From Tautonia sociabilis (GTDB lineage: Bacteria > Planctomycetota > Planctomycetia > Isosphaerales > Isosphaeraceae), in contig NZ_RYZH01000006.1 of assembly GCF_003977685.1 (NCBI RefSeq), forward strand, positions 62,001 to 126,000: DNA of 64,000 nt, written 5' to 3'. The position numbers and the translations under genes were made by a program. The notes under the pieces are model-generated. The model ran no database searches. It was not told the origin of the DNA and saw only the letters and a program-made list of their open reading frames with translations. The stretch's first letter is position 1, and each line of letters begins with the position of its first letter. This document shows positions 25,299 through 33,770 of the stretch, one piece after another.

Positions 25299-26295
25299 GG
25301 GGTTCCGGGCCCTCCCCGCCGCTCCGGGGACCCTCGGGGCTTCGCTCCAGCCGGCTCGCGATCCCGGTCGACGCCCTCCCCAGGAACCATCCCGCGGCGA
25401 AGACCGTCACCGTTCCGATCAGCCCGGCCGCGGCCGTCACCGGGGCGATGTCGGGGAGCCCCTTCAGCGAGTAGTCGGCCATCGGGCCCGAGATCATCGC
25501 CGGCTCCTCCCCCGAGAGGAACCCCAATCGCCCGCCGACGAACTCCAGGCCGTCGTCCAGCGGCGAGGCCATCGGCGCCAGGAACGCCGCCACCGCCAGC
25601 GCCACCCCCAGTCCGGCCAGCGCCACCCTCCCCCATCGCGGCGGGGCATCCCCCTGCTCGACGACGCCAAAGATCAGGTCGGGCCGAACCGCCAGGACCG
25701 ACCTCAGCACCAGGCCGGTGATCATCGCCTCGCCCAGGCCGATCGCCGCGTGCACCAACGCCATCCAGCCCAGGACCTCCGGCAACTGCTCCCACCATCC
25801 CGAGCCGGCCAGCTCGATCGCGAAGGCCAACGACGCCAGCAATACCGAGAACCAGGCCGCCACCATCGCTCCCAGCATCACCCCCGCCCGGCCGCCAACC
25901 CCCCGCCGGATCGGGTCGTAGATCGCATACCCGCCGACACTGGCAATCAGCCCCAGGTTGACGAAGTTCGCCCCCAACGCCAGGATCCCGCCGTCGGCGA
26001 ACAGCAGGCATTGCACCAGCAGCACCGTCCCCATCACCACCGCCCCGGCCCAGGGGCCGAGCATCACCGCCGCCAGCACCCCTCCGATCAGGTGCCCCGA
26101 CGCCGGCAAGACCAGCAGCGGAAAGTTCACCATCTGCGCCGCGAAGACGAACGCGGCCATGATCCCCATCAGGACCACCGTCCGGTCCCTCAGCCTCCGC
26201 TCCAGCCGCTTCAGCCCCAGCGAGAAGCCCCCCAGGGCGATCGCTCCGCTAGCAATCAGCACCGGCTGGGACAGCACGTGATCGGGGATGTGCAT
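25288..26295 (-). CDS. ECF transporter substrate subunit CbiM(N)/NikM(N)
   Basis: Metal-binding S-component, 335 aa. The start at ATG 26295 gives the essential N-terminus MHIPDHVLSQPVL, in which His2 is a metal ligand; the longer frame would destroy it. About seven membrane helices follow (LMGIMAAFVFAAQMVNFP, GHLIGGVLAAVMLGPWAGA, the second with the conserved His). The C-terminal ~100 residues (VALAGLGVALAVAAFLAPMA... SGPMADYSLKGLPDIAPV... LIGTVTVFAAGWFLGR) correspond to CbiN/NikN, so this is an M-N fusion. The upstream NikR-like dyad favours nickel as the substrate. Confidence 0.9.
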   Translation of the reverse strand: MHIPDHVLSQPVLIASGAIALGGFSLGLKRLERRLRDRTVVLMGIMAAFVFAAQMVNFPLLVLPASGHLIGGVLAAVMLGPWAGAVVMGTVLLVQCLLFADGGILALGANFVNLGLIASVGGYAIYDPIRRGVGGRAGVMLGAMVAAWFSVLLASLAFAIELAGSGWWEQLPEVLGWMALVHAAIGLGEAMITGLVLRSVLAVRPDLIFGVVEQGDAPPRWGRVALAGLGVALAVAAFLAPMASPLDDGLEFVGGRLGFLSGEEPAMISGPMADYSLKGLPDIAPVTAAAGLIGTVTVFAAGWFLGRASTGIASRLERSPEGPRSGGEGPEPHAA

Positions 26296-26632
26296 CGCGA
26301 TTCGGCTCCGCCGCGACAGGCCCCTGGGCCGCTCTCGACCGCCTCGGATGGCGGTCGACCCCATCGGCCTCGGTTATGCGCTTCTTTGCCATTCGCGCAT
26401 AACTCGCCCGCCCCGTCAACGGTCCAGGGCCCGAATTGGCGACGATTTCCATCCCCTGGCGAGGGGAGCCATCGACCTCTCGGCTCCGATCTCGCCGGTC
26501 GGTCCGAATTGACGGGATTTGAGGCTGATTCTATGCTCCCGATTGGTCCGATCTTAACGACATCGCTTCTCCCTCCTCCTCGCGATCGCCCTGCTCCGTC
26601 CCCAAGGGTCCTGGTCACCCGGAGGACCATCA
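26296..26632. other. Divergent intergenic region with an operator-like dyad
   Basis: 337 nt between the metal-transporter operon (minus) and the gene at 26633 (plus). It holds the dyad listed separately and AT-richer DNA around 26515-26570, where promoters of both directions may lie. I saw no cobalamin riboswitch elements. Confidence 0.5.
26373..26403. promoter_or_regulatory. NikR-like operator: 9-bp inverted repeat, 13-bp spacer
   Basis: GTTATGCGC (26373-26381) and GCGCATAAC (26395-26403) are perfectly complementary. The half-site centres are 22 bp apart, the same spacing as the E. coli NikR site (GTATGA-N16-TCATAC). It lies 78 bp upstream of the cbiM start. Confidence 0.6.
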
Positions 26633-27427
26633 ATGCGTGCGACACGGAAGCGCAGGATCGTCGCGATCGTCGCGGCCCTGGTCGTCCTCGGGACCCTTTT
26701 CTCGCTGGCCGCCTGGCAGTCGTTGACCTACGAGCCCGCCTTCTACCGGGAGCGTGCCCAGGTCGACCGGACCCACCGACGGGTCGAGGCGGACCGCTTC
26801 GTCTCCCAGACCTTCCAGCTTCGCAACGACATCGTCAATGAGGCCCACTGGGAGGCCAGCTTCTCCGACGAGGAGGTCAATGCCTGGCTTGCCGAACACC
26901 TGGTCACACACTTCGCCGAGTTCCTCCCCGATGGCGTGAGAGACCCCCTGGTCGCCTTCGACCTCGACCGGGTGACCCTCGCCTTCAAGTACGATCGAGG
27001 CCCGTTCACCTCCCTCGTCTGGGCGATCGCCCGGGTTCAGGTCGCCGACGATCGCACCGTCGCCCTCACCCTGGAGAAGATCCGGGCCGGCGCCATGCCC
27101 GTCTCCCCCGAGGAGGTGATCGCCCCCATCATCCATCGCCTCCAGTCCTACGGCCTCGACGTCGACTGGCGCATTGTGGACGGCGAGCCGGTCGCCTTCA
27201 TCCGCTACTCCCCCTCTCCCGCCCGAGGCGATGTCGTGCTCGAGCGCGTCGTCATCCTCGACGGCCGGCTCTACATCAGCGGCCGATCCGACCAGGACGC
27301 CGGCCGGGTCACCCGGCTCACGCTCCCGACCCGCCGCGTCCTTCAGATGAACTTTCCCATCCGGAACCGCCATGAGCACCGGCCCTTGCCGAAGCCCCGG
27401 AGCAATTCCGCCTCGCCGATGACCTGA
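26633..27427 (+). CDS. Membrane-anchored protein of unknown function
   Basis: A 264-aa protein with one N-terminal hydrophobic helix (IVAIVAALVVLGTLFSLAAW, residues 9-28), then a soluble, probably extracytoplasmic domain. Visible features: FSDEEVNAWLAEHLVTHF, FDLDRVTLAFKYDRG, alternating beta-strands. I recognise no family; the pattern E-x-E-x-N-A-W-L followed by beta-strands recalls lipid-binding-like domains, but this is weak. Preceded by GGAGGACCATCA, a clear ribosome-binding site. Its last 85 bp overlap the end of the convergent phosphoesterase gene. Confidence 0.78.
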   Translation: MRATRKRRIVAIVAALVVLGTLFSLAAWQSLTYEPAFYRERAQVDRTHRRVEADRFVSQTFQLRNDIVNEAHWEASFSDEEVNAWLAEHLVTHFAEFLPDGVRDPLVAFDLDRVTLAFKYDRGPFTSLVWAIARVQVADDRTVALTLEKIRAGAMPVSPEEVIAPIIHRLQSYGLDVDWRIVDGEPVAFIRYSPSPARGDVVLERVVILDGRLYISGRSDQDAGRVTRLTLPTRRVLQMNFPIRNRHEHRPLPKPRSNSASPMT

Positions 27428-27729
27428 TCCCCGAGCAGGCGAACGACGACCCGGTCCTCCTCCCACTGAATCGACTCGTAGGTCCCCCGGTCGAGGCGCC
27501 GGACCTCCCCCCGGTCGCCGGAGATCGGGCCCTCGTAGTCGAGGTAGGCCAGCCGATGATCGGGCAGGGGGGAGGCCTCGGCCTCGCTCTCCGGCCCCGG
27601 AGCGGCCGACAGCGCCCAGGTCGCCAGCACGCCCCCCCGCTCGAGCATGAAGTCCCAGTGGACCCCCCGCCAACGGTGCTCCAGCACGACGAAACGTCCC
27701 CCGACCCCCCGGGTGTCCTCCTCGGTCAT
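27343..27729 (-). CDS. Stand-alone LigD-type 3'-phosphoesterase domain
   Basis: A 128-aa protein matching the DNA ligase D 3'-phosphoesterase (PE) domain: RFVVLEHRWRGVHWDFMLER holds the first His and the H-x-D pair of the active site, followed by VLATWALSAAP and DHRLAYLDYEGPISGDRGEV. The PE domain trims 3'-phosphates and ribonucleotides in end joining, normally fused to ligase and polymerase. No ligase or Ku gene is nearby. The ATG at 27729 is preferred over the GTG at 27750 because GGAGG lies 5 nt upstream. Activity depends on residues I cannot verify. Confidence 0.85.
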   Translation of the reverse strand: MTEEDTRGVGGRFVVLEHRWRGVHWDFMLERGGVLATWALSAAPGPESEAEASPLPDHRLAYLDYEGPISGDRGEVRRLDRGTYESIQWEEDRVVVRLLGDQVIGEAELLRGFGKGRCSWRFRMGKFI

Positions 27730-27860
27730 CCCCTCCTCCTCCCAGCCCACCTGGAGTGATCCGGCCCGATGGCCTAGAATGGAGTGGTCATGTCCCCTGA
27801 TCGCCGGCCTCTCGGTCCCATGCCCGCCGGGCGATCACGTCCATTCAAAAAGGAGGGATC

Positions 27861-28322
27861 ATGGACCGCGCCGCGATGATCGACAAGCTCAACGAGATCC
27901 TCAAGTGGGAGTACGCCGGGCTGATCCAGTACACCCAGTACAGCTTCCTCGTTCGAGGCACCTGGCGACAGGTCTACGCCGAGTTCTTCCGAGCGGAGGG
28001 TGAGGAAGCCCTGGAGCACGCGCACAAAATCGGAGACAAGATCGCCGCCCTCGGCGGCGTGACCACCGTCGAGCGCGGCGAGGTGAAGGTCACAACCGAT
28101 CTGCTCGAGATGCTGAGCAACTCCCTGGAGATGGAGCGCCACCACGTCGCGCTCTACACCGAGGCCGTGCAAATGTGCGAGGACCGCGACGTCGGCCTCC
28201 GGAACCTGCTCGAGGACATCTGCCAGATGGAGCAGGACACCGCCGACCACCTTTCCAAGATCCTCGAGGAACAGGACCTGGCCCTCGGCGCCGCTCCCCG
28301 AGCCCAGCAGCGCACGGGTTGA
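27861..28322 (+). CDS. Ferritin-like / bacterioferritin-family protein
   Basis: A four-helix-bundle diiron protein, 153 aa. The ligands of the bacterioferritin type are in place: Glu in LKWEYAGLIQYTQ, Glu and His in EALEHAHKIGDKI, Glu in LEMERHHVALYTE, and Glu/His in QMEQDTADHLSKIL. Likely role: iron storage, ferroxidase or protection against peroxide. An AAAAAGGAGGG sequence ends 5 nt before the ATG. No heme-ligand Met is obvious, so a plain ferritin-like or Dps-like function is also possible. Confidence 0.88.
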   Translation: MDRAAMIDKLNEILKWEYAGLIQYTQYSFLVRGTWRQVYAEFFRAEGEEALEHAHKIGDKIAALGGVTTVERGEVKVTTDLLEMLSNSLEMERHHVALYTEAVQMCEDRDVGLRNLLEDICQMEQDTADHLSKILEEQDLALGAAPRAQQRTG

Positions 28323-28418
28323 TCCGGGAGGGAAACTGCCGACATCGAGGATTCCCGGGCCGTTCGTCGCTCGACAGCGGCCCGAGCCCCTCCCGCGCCG
28401 ATTCCCCGGCAATCAGCC

Positions 28419-28736
28419 TCACTCCGAGCCGTCTCCGGCCGCCAGCCGGAACCGATGGGGAGGCTTCGGCCCGGGGAACGGCAAGGTCGCCGGACGCTCC
28501 TCGGCCGCCGGCACGATCGCCTCCCGGGCCTCGGCCGAGCCGAGCGCCGCCTGCAACCGCGCCCACTGCCTCGGGTCCAGCGCCAGCGATCGCTGCGTGA
28601 ACCAGCCAATCCCCTCGGCGTAATCCTGCTCGGCCAGGCAGATCAACAGCTTTCCGTCCCCGTCCTGTTCCAGGGAAACCTGGAGCCTCCGGTACGGGGC
28701 CGAGCCGGGCATTGTGGTCAGGACCGTTCGCGACAC
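28419..28736 (-). CDS. Conserved-looking small protein, unknown
   Basis: A 105-aa cytoplasmic protein. GTG 28736 is chosen because GGAGG lies 7 nt upstream; a later ATG at 28712 is the alternative. The sequence LLICLAEQDYAEGIGWFTQR followed by SLALDPRQWARLQAALG has the look of a small beta-sheet plus helix fold. No family recognised. It is divergent to glnA and separated from it by the palindrome described below. Confidence 0.6.
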   Translation of the reverse strand: MSRTVLTTMPGSAPYRRLQVSLEQDGDGKLLICLAEQDYAEGIGWFTQRSLALDPRQWARLQAALGSAEAREAIVPAAEERPATLPFPGPKPPHRFRLAAGDGSE

Positions 28737-29050
28737 GGTCGTCCCTCCGGAGATCGGCAGCAGGGTTCGTGGGGGGGGGCCGGGTGGGATGTGATTGAGA
28801 TTCAATCTCAACCGTGGTATCTTCAGAATATCGCCCCCCCGCCGGAGAATCAAGCGCGTTTTTTTCGATCGTCGTGATCCGACCGGCTCGGTGGCCGTCT
28901 CCGGCCTTGGTTGGCCGGTCTGGTCAGGGGAGCGCCGGTCGGTTAAGCTCTCGGCTGTCGCCCGCCATTGGCGGGAGGCCAGGGAGCGGGCGCCGGTCCA
29001 GAGCCGAGGGCCGGCCAGTGGCGACCGGCCGGTCGCGGGGGAGTGTTGGC
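28737..29050 (+). other. Divergent region and long glnA leader
   Basis: 314 nt between the 105-aa gene (minus) and glnA. The glnA promoter with its palindrome lies at 28795-28823. Transcription from there would give a leader of about 220 nt (28830-29050), long for this genome; no classical riboswitch was recognised in it. Confidence 0.5.
28795..28823 (+). promoter_or_regulatory. glnA promoter overlapped by an 8-1-8 palindrome
   Basis: The palindrome TTGAGATT-C-AATCTCAA (28795-28811) is perfect. Its first six bases (TTGAGA) form a -35 hexamer, 17 bp before TATCTT (28818-28823). The 7-1-7 core TGAGATT-C-AATCTCA has the geometry of a Fur-family operator, but sequence alone does not identify the regulator. 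Confidence 0.6.
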
Positions 29051-30466
29051 GTGAGCCCGAAAGAGGTCCTGGCATATATCCGCCAGCGCGAGGTGTTCAC
29101 GGTCGATCTTCGGTTCATGGACTTCCCTGGCGTCTGGCAGCACTTTGCCATCCCGGCCGACTCGCTGACCGAGGCCACCTTCGAGGAAGGGATTCCCTTC
29201 GACGGTTCCAGCGTCCTCGGCTGGCGAGCGATCAACGAGGCCGACCTGCTGGTCGTCCCCCAGCCCGAGACGGCGCTGATCGACCCGTTCGCGTCTCGGC
29301 CGACGCTGACGATGATCTGCAACATCCAGGACCCGGTCACGCAGCAGGACTACACCCGGGACCCGCGCAACATCGCCCTGAAGAGCGTCCAGCACCTGCT
29401 CGATCTCGGCCTGGCCGACGACTGCCGGATCGCCCCCGAGCTGGAGTTCTTCCTCTTCGATTCGGTCCGATTCGACCAGACCACCAACCAGGCCTTCTAC
29501 CACATCGACTCCGACGAGGGCTCCTGGAACCAGGGCAGCGCCGGGGCCGGCAACCTCGGCTACAAGCCCCGCTCCACCCTCGGCTACTTTCCCTGTCCGC
29601 CGATGGACAGCCTGTCCGACCTGCGCACGGAGATGGCGCAGATCATGGGGGACTGCGGGATCGCCACCGGCGCTCACTTCCACGAGGCCGCCACCGCCGG
29701 TCAGGGGGAGATCGACCTTCTGCCTCGGTCGCTCGTCCAGGCGGCCGACCACGTGATGCTTGCCCGATACATTGTCCGGAACGTCGCCCGACGCCACGGC
29801 AAGTCGGCCACCTTCATGCCCAAGCCGCTCTTTGGCGAGAACGGATCCGGGCTGCACACCCACCTCTCGTTCCGCTCCGAGGGGCATTCCCTGATGGCCG
29901 GCCACAATTACGCCGGCCTGAGCGACCTGGCCATGCACGCCGTCGGCGGCCTGCTCCGGCACGCCCCGGCTCTCTGCGCCTTCGGCAACCCGACGACCAA
30001 CAGCTACAAGCGCCTGGTCGAGGGATTCGAGGCTCCCACCAAGCTTGCCTACAGCCGCCGCAACCGCCGAGCGATCATCCGGGTCCCGGTCCACGACCCC
30101 GGCCCCGACGGCCGTCGGATCGAGTACCGCTGCCCCGATGCCTCCGCCAATCCCTACCTCCTCTTCGCCGCCATGCTCATGGCCGCCATCGACGGCATCC
30201 TGACCCGGGCCGACCCGGGAGAGCCGCTCGACCGGGATATCTACGAACTTGGACCCGAGGAACTCGACGAGGTTCCCGGCACCCCTCGATCCCTCGACGC
30301 CGCCCTCGACGCCCTGGCCGACGACCACGCCTTCCTCCTCCGGGGAGACGTCTTCACCCCGGATATCATCGACACCTGGATCTGGTACAAGCGCCAGCAC
30401 GAGGTCGAGGCCGTCCGGGTCCGACCCCACCCCTTCGAGTTCTCGCTCTACTACGACGTCGGTTGA
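29051..30466 (+). CDS. glnA: Glutamine synthetase, type I
   Basis: Makes glutamine from glutamate and ammonia. The 471-aa product from GTG 29051 (GGGGAG 7 nt upstream) covers the whole GSI: PFDGSSVLGWRAINEADLLV (N-domain), ELEFFLFDSVRF, AHFHEAATAGQGEIDL, PLFGENGSGLHTHLSF (ammonia/glutamate site), NPTTNSYKRLV and RIEYRCPDASANPYLLFAA. The Tyr in DIYELGPEE (~residue 398) corresponds to the adenylylation site Tyr397, so GlnE-type control is likely. A palindrome sits in its promoter. The 28814 upstream frame extension is non-homologous. Confidence 0.97.
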   Translation: MSPKEVLAYIRQREVFTVDLRFMDFPGVWQHFAIPADSLTEATFEEGIPFDGSSVLGWRAINEADLLVVPQPETALIDPFASRPTLTMICNIQDPVTQQDYTRDPRNIALKSVQHLLDLGLADDCRIAPELEFFLFDSVRFDQTTNQAFYHIDSDEGSWNQGSAGAGNLGYKPRSTLGYFPCPPMDSLSDLRTEMAQIMGDCGIATGAHFHEAATAGQGEIDLLPRSLVQAADHVMLARYIVRNVARRHGKSATFMPKPLFGENGSGLHTHLSFRSEGHSLMAGHNYAGLSDLAMHAVGGLLRHAPALCAFGNPTTNSYKRLVEGFEAPTKLAYSRRNRRAIIRVPVHDPGPDGRRIEYRCPDASANPYLLFAAMLMAAIDGILTRADPGEPLDRDIYELGPEELDEVPGTPRSLDAALDALADDHAFLLRGDVFTPDIIDTWIWYKRQHEVEAVRVRPHPFEFSLYYDVG

Positions 30467-30500
30467 CCATCCCGTCCCGGCTCTCCCTCGGAAACGCGAG

Positions 30501-30535
30501 CCGCCCGCCGGGCCGGTGAGGCCTGCGGCGGGCGG
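30501..30535. terminator. Bidirectional hairpin between glnA and the YHS-like gene
   Basis: Stem CCGCCCGCCG/CGGCGGGCGG (10 bp) with an inner GGCC/GGCC helix and a 5-nt loop, between two convergent stops (30466 and 30592). No T-tract, as usual in this GC-rich DNA. Confidence 0.6.
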
Positions 30536-30591
30536 CAGTGGTCGTCAGACGGGGTTCCGTCGGTCGATCCGGGTGGGAGCGACAACAGAGG

Positions 30592-31038
30592 TCACTCCTT
30601 CTCCTTGATCTTGAACGCCTTCTCGAACGGCTTGGCGGCGAAGATCAGGGTGAGCTTCTCGGCGTCCTCGGCCCCCTCGACCTTGGCCAGGCAGTTGCCG
30701 CAGCAGACGGCGACCGTCGCGCCGGCGATCTCGGCCGTCTTGGTCTCGTCGACCGGGCGGCCGGAGAGCGGGCAGCAGAGCTGCTCGGCCTGGCCGGTGG
30801 CGACCAGTTGGGCGTTGGCCTTCTCGGCGAACTTCTCGGTGTCGGCGGTGAAGGCGGCCGGGCACTTCGCGCAGCAGAAGAAGACGGTCGCTCCCTTGTA
30901 GTCGACCTTCTGAGCGGCCTTCACCGGGCCTCCCGAGACCGGGCACTTGGCCGAGTCGAGCTTCGGCTCCTCCGGCGCGATGAAGCCGAGGGCGGGGACG
31001 GCGAAGGCGATCGCCAGCAGCAAGGTTCGCGTGCGCAT
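30592..31038 (-). CDS. Secreted protein with two YHS/TRASH-like Cys motifs
   Basis: A 148-aa exported protein: signal peptide MRTRTLLLAIAFAVPALGFI, then two similar units, CPVSGGPVKAAQKVDYKGAT...FFCCAKCPAAF and CPLSGRPVDETKTAEIAGAT...VCCGNCLAKV. Each has the C-P-x-S-G start and C-C-x-x-C end of YHS/TRASH domains, which bind metals such as copper or zinc. The C-terminus is Lys-rich. Function (metal sensing or buffering in the periplasm) is inferred from the family. Confidence 0.78.
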   Translation of the reverse strand: MRTRTLLLAIAFAVPALGFIAPEEPKLDSAKCPVSGGPVKAAQKVDYKGATVFFCCAKCPAAFTADTEKFAEKANAQLVATGQAEQLCCPLSGRPVDETKTAEIAGATVAVCCGNCLAKVEGAEDAEKLTLIFAAKPFEKAFKIKEKE

Positions 31039-31223
31039 CGTTTGGTCCTCTAGAACCGTTGTGATCGAGCGGGATGCCGTACGTCCCGGGTCCGCCGGGC
31101 CGGGCCGCGTCGTGCACCGCGGACGACCCTGGGGAGATGGACCCCGAACGCCCCCCTACTGTAGCGCGTCCCTCACCGGGCGTACAGGGGGCATCGTGTC
31201 GTGACTCCGGAGTCCCGGGAGGC

Positions 31224-31799
31224 TCACGATTCCGGGCTCGTCTCGGGCGGTTTCGGCTCCGGCCGCATCGCCAGCAGCATCAGCCCGATGGCGCCGATCA
31301 CCAGCATGTTGTCCGCGAAGTTGAAGATCGGGAAGTCGAACCCGATCGAGTCGACGTGCACGTGCACGAAGTCCCGGACGTGGCCGAACCGCAGCCGGTC
31401 GTAGCAATTGCCGATCGCCCCGGCCATGATCAGCCCCAGCGCGATCGTCTGCCAGCGATCCGAGGCGTGCCCGAGCACGAACAGCCAGTACACGATGAAC
31501 ACCGCCGCCACGATCGACAGGGCCGCGAACATCAGGCTGCTGAACGACAACTCGCCGCCGATTCCCCAGAGCGCCCCGGTGTTGTAGCTCGTCCGCAGCT
31601 CGACCACCTCGCCGACGACCGACGCCGCCGGGGACCCAGGAGGCCCGACCCAATCGAAGATCACCGCCTTGGTCGTCAGGTCGAAGGCCGCTCCCCCCAG
31701 CGCCAGCGCCCAGAAGAGCACCCACCGGGAGGCCGGCACCGCCGGGCGAGCGTCCCGATCCCCCTGGATGCCGGACTGCGACCGAGTCTCCATTGCCAT
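31224..31799 (-). CDS. lspA: Lipoprotein signal peptidase
   Basis: Inner-membrane aspartic protease that removes the signal peptide of prolipoproteins. Start ATG 31799 (191 aa) with GAGG 7 nt upstream; the longer frame lacks similarity. Four membrane helices; the two catalytic Asp motifs are GNCYDRLRFGHVRDFVH and FPIFNFADNMLVIG. The SYNTGALWGIGG loop is also typical. It is 76 nt downstream of the DksA/TraR-like gene, likely one transcript. Confidence 0.95.
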   Translation of the reverse strand: MAMETRSQSGIQGDRDARPAVPASRWVLFWALALGGAAFDLTTKAVIFDWVGPPGSPAASVVGEVVELRTSYNTGALWGIGGELSFSSLMFAALSIVAAVFIVYWLFVLGHASDRWQTIALGLIMAGAIGNCYDRLRFGHVRDFVHVHVDSIGFDFPIFNFADNMLVIGAIGLMLLAMRPEPKPPETSPES

Positions 31800-31875
31800 C
31801 GCCGAGCCTCTTGGCGTCCTGCCGGGCCGGGCCGGGCCCGGGCCGGGGTTCGGGTCGGGATCGTCCGAATCAGCC

Positions 31876-32271
31876 CTAGGCCGAAGGCCCCTCGTGCGCC
31901 CGGGCACACTCGATGCAATACCGGGTATAGGGCAAGGCCTGGAGCCGGGCCTTGGCGATCGGCTTGCCGCAGCCGCCGCAGATCCCGTAGGTTCCCCCGT
32001 CCAGGCGGGCCAGCGCCTCCGAGATTTCTCCCAGGGTTTCCTGTTCGTTCTCGATCAGCCCGAGCGTGAACTCCTGCTCGTAATTGTCCGTTCCCAGGTC
32101 GGCCAGGTGCATCGGCATGGTCGACAGGTTACCGTTGCCCCCTTCGCCCCCCCGGTGCAGGGCTTGCTCGGTCATCTGATCGAGGTCCCCCTGGAGCCGG
32201 GCCCGGAGGAAGAGGAGGGCCTTGCGGTACCCCTCCAGTTCCCCTGGCTTCAATCGGGAGTCGCTGGCCAT
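31876..32271 (-). CDS. DksA/TraR-family zinc-finger protein
   Basis: A 131-aa protein from ATG 32271 (MASDSRLKPGELEGYRKALL) with the coiled-coil N-half and the C4 zinc finger CGGCGKPIAKARLQALPYTR...YCIEC near the C-terminus. Members bind RNA polymerase in its secondary channel and modify initiation together with ppGpp. The DxxDxA tip of DksA is not obvious (LADLGTDNYEQEFTLGL occupies the coil), so it may be a divergent member. Upstream of lspA on the same strand, an arrangement also seen in other bacteria. Confidence 0.88.
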   Translation of the reverse strand: MASDSRLKPGELEGYRKALLFLRARLQGDLDQMTEQALHRGGEGGNGNLSTMPMHLADLGTDNYEQEFTLGLIENEQETLGEISEALARLDGGTYGICGGCGKPIAKARLQALPYTRYCIECARAHEGPSA

Positions 32272-32566
32272 CGGTCCGATCCTCCGCGGGCGCGCTCGCC
32301 GTGAGGGGGACGGAGACGGGGCATTCTCGTCTGCCCTCGCCCCCCCTGTCAACCTGGGCAGCCTCCTCGGATCGAGGCCGCCGGACGCGCGTACCCTTCC
32401 AGGCTACACCGAGCCGATCGGCCGACGCCAGACCTGGCCCCGGGATCGCCGGGCCGCTTGACCCAGGCCGGCGCTGGGGTAGCCTTTGCTCGAAATGCCC
32501 CGGCGCCGCCGCCGGCCGGGATCGGCCGGGCGTCGCCGCGCCCCACCGTCCGTCCGGAGCGGCCCC

Positions 32567-33595
32567 ATGAGCGACCCGTCCAAGACCATCTTCGTCACCG
32601 GGGGCAGCGGCCTGGTCGGTAGCCACGCCGTCGAGGAGGCCCTCCGGCGCGGCCACCGTGTCCGGGCGCTGGTCCGGCCTACCAGCGACACCACCTGGCT
32701 CGACCGCTGGGGCGTCGAGAAGGTGCTTGGCGACCTCGAAGACCCCGCCTCGCTCCGGATCGGCTGCGAGGGGGCCGACTGGGTCTTCAACTGCGCCGCC
32801 AAGGTGGGAGACTGGGGCACTCTGGAGGAATTCCGCCGTCTGAACGTCGAGGCCCTTCGCCTGCTGCTCGACGCCTCGGTCGCCGCGAACGTCTCCCGGT
32901 TCGTCCACGTCAGCTCGCTGGGCGTCTACGAGGGGAGAGACCACCACGGGACCGACGAGACCACCCCGCCGGCGGCCAACTCCCTCGACGCCTACACCCG
33001 ATCCAAGACCGAGGCCGAGCAACTGGCCCTCCGCTACCATGCCGAGCGGGGCCTGGCCGTCTCGGTCGTCCGTCCGGGCTTCATCTACGGCGAGCGCGAC
33101 CGCACCGTCCTGCCCAAGCTGCTGGACGCCCTGCGCAAGGGGACCTTCACCTACTTCGGCTCCGGTGATCAGGCGCTCAACTGCATCTACGTCAAAAACC
33201 TCGTCGCCGGCATCTTCCTCGCCGCCGAGGTCCCCGCCGCCGTCGGCGAGGTCTTCAACCTGACGGATGGTCAACGCATCTCCAAGCGGCAGTTCGTCTC
33301 GCGAGTCGCCGAGCTTGCCGGCCTCGAGCCTCCCTCGCGCAAGATTCCCCTGAAGCTTGCGAAGGTGCTGGCGACCGTGGTCGAGGGGATCGCCAAGGCC
33401 CGGGGGGCCAAGCGACCCCCGATCATCAACAAGGCCCGCTACAAGTTCCTCGGACTGAACCTCGACTATTCCATCGAGAAGGCCCGTCGCGTCCTCGGCT
33501 ACAACCCGCCCTATTCGTTCGAGCAGGGGATCGAGGCCGCCATGGCCGACCTCACCGGCAAGCCCTCCCCGATCCAGCCGGCTCCCGCCTCCTGA
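32567..33595 (+). CDS. NAD-dependent epimerase/dehydratase (extended SDR)
   Basis: A 342-aa extended SDR enzyme starting at ATG 32567. NAD motif VTGGSGLVGSHAVEEAL, active-site YTRSK (Tyr/Lys pair; DAYTRSKTEAEQL), HVSSLGVYEG with the catalytic Ser, and RPGFIYGERDRTVLPKLL. The FTYFGSGDQALNCIYVKNL stretch suggests the 3-beta-HSD/NAD(P)-sugar epimerase branch. The substrate is unknown. No good ribosome-binding site is seen upstream. Confidence 0.9.
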   Translation: MSDPSKTIFVTGGSGLVGSHAVEEALRRGHRVRALVRPTSDTTWLDRWGVEKVLGDLEDPASLRIGCEGADWVFNCAAKVGDWGTLEEFRRLNVEALRLLLDASVAANVSRFVHVSSLGVYEGRDHHGTDETTPPAANSLDAYTRSKTEAEQLALRYHAERGLAVSVVRPGFIYGERDRTVLPKLLDALRKGTFTYFGSGDQALNCIYVKNLVAGIFLAAEVPAAVGEVFNLTDGQRISKRQFVSRVAELAGLEPPSRKIPLKLAKVLATVVEGIAKARGAKRPPIINKARYKFLGLNLDYSIEKARRVLGYNPPYSFEQGIEAAMADLTGKPSPIQPAPAS

Positions 33596-33770
33596 TCCGA
33601 TTCCCGGCACGCGGCGGGTCCCCTCCTCGGCCCGGAGGTTGCTCCTCCCGATTCCTCGACGGCCGATCGCCCCGGTCGCTAGACTGGCGGCGATCCGGCC
33701 GCTCCGCGTCCCTTCGCGATCACAATCGAGAGCGAGCCGACCCCAACGCAGCCAAGAGGGATTCCCGACG

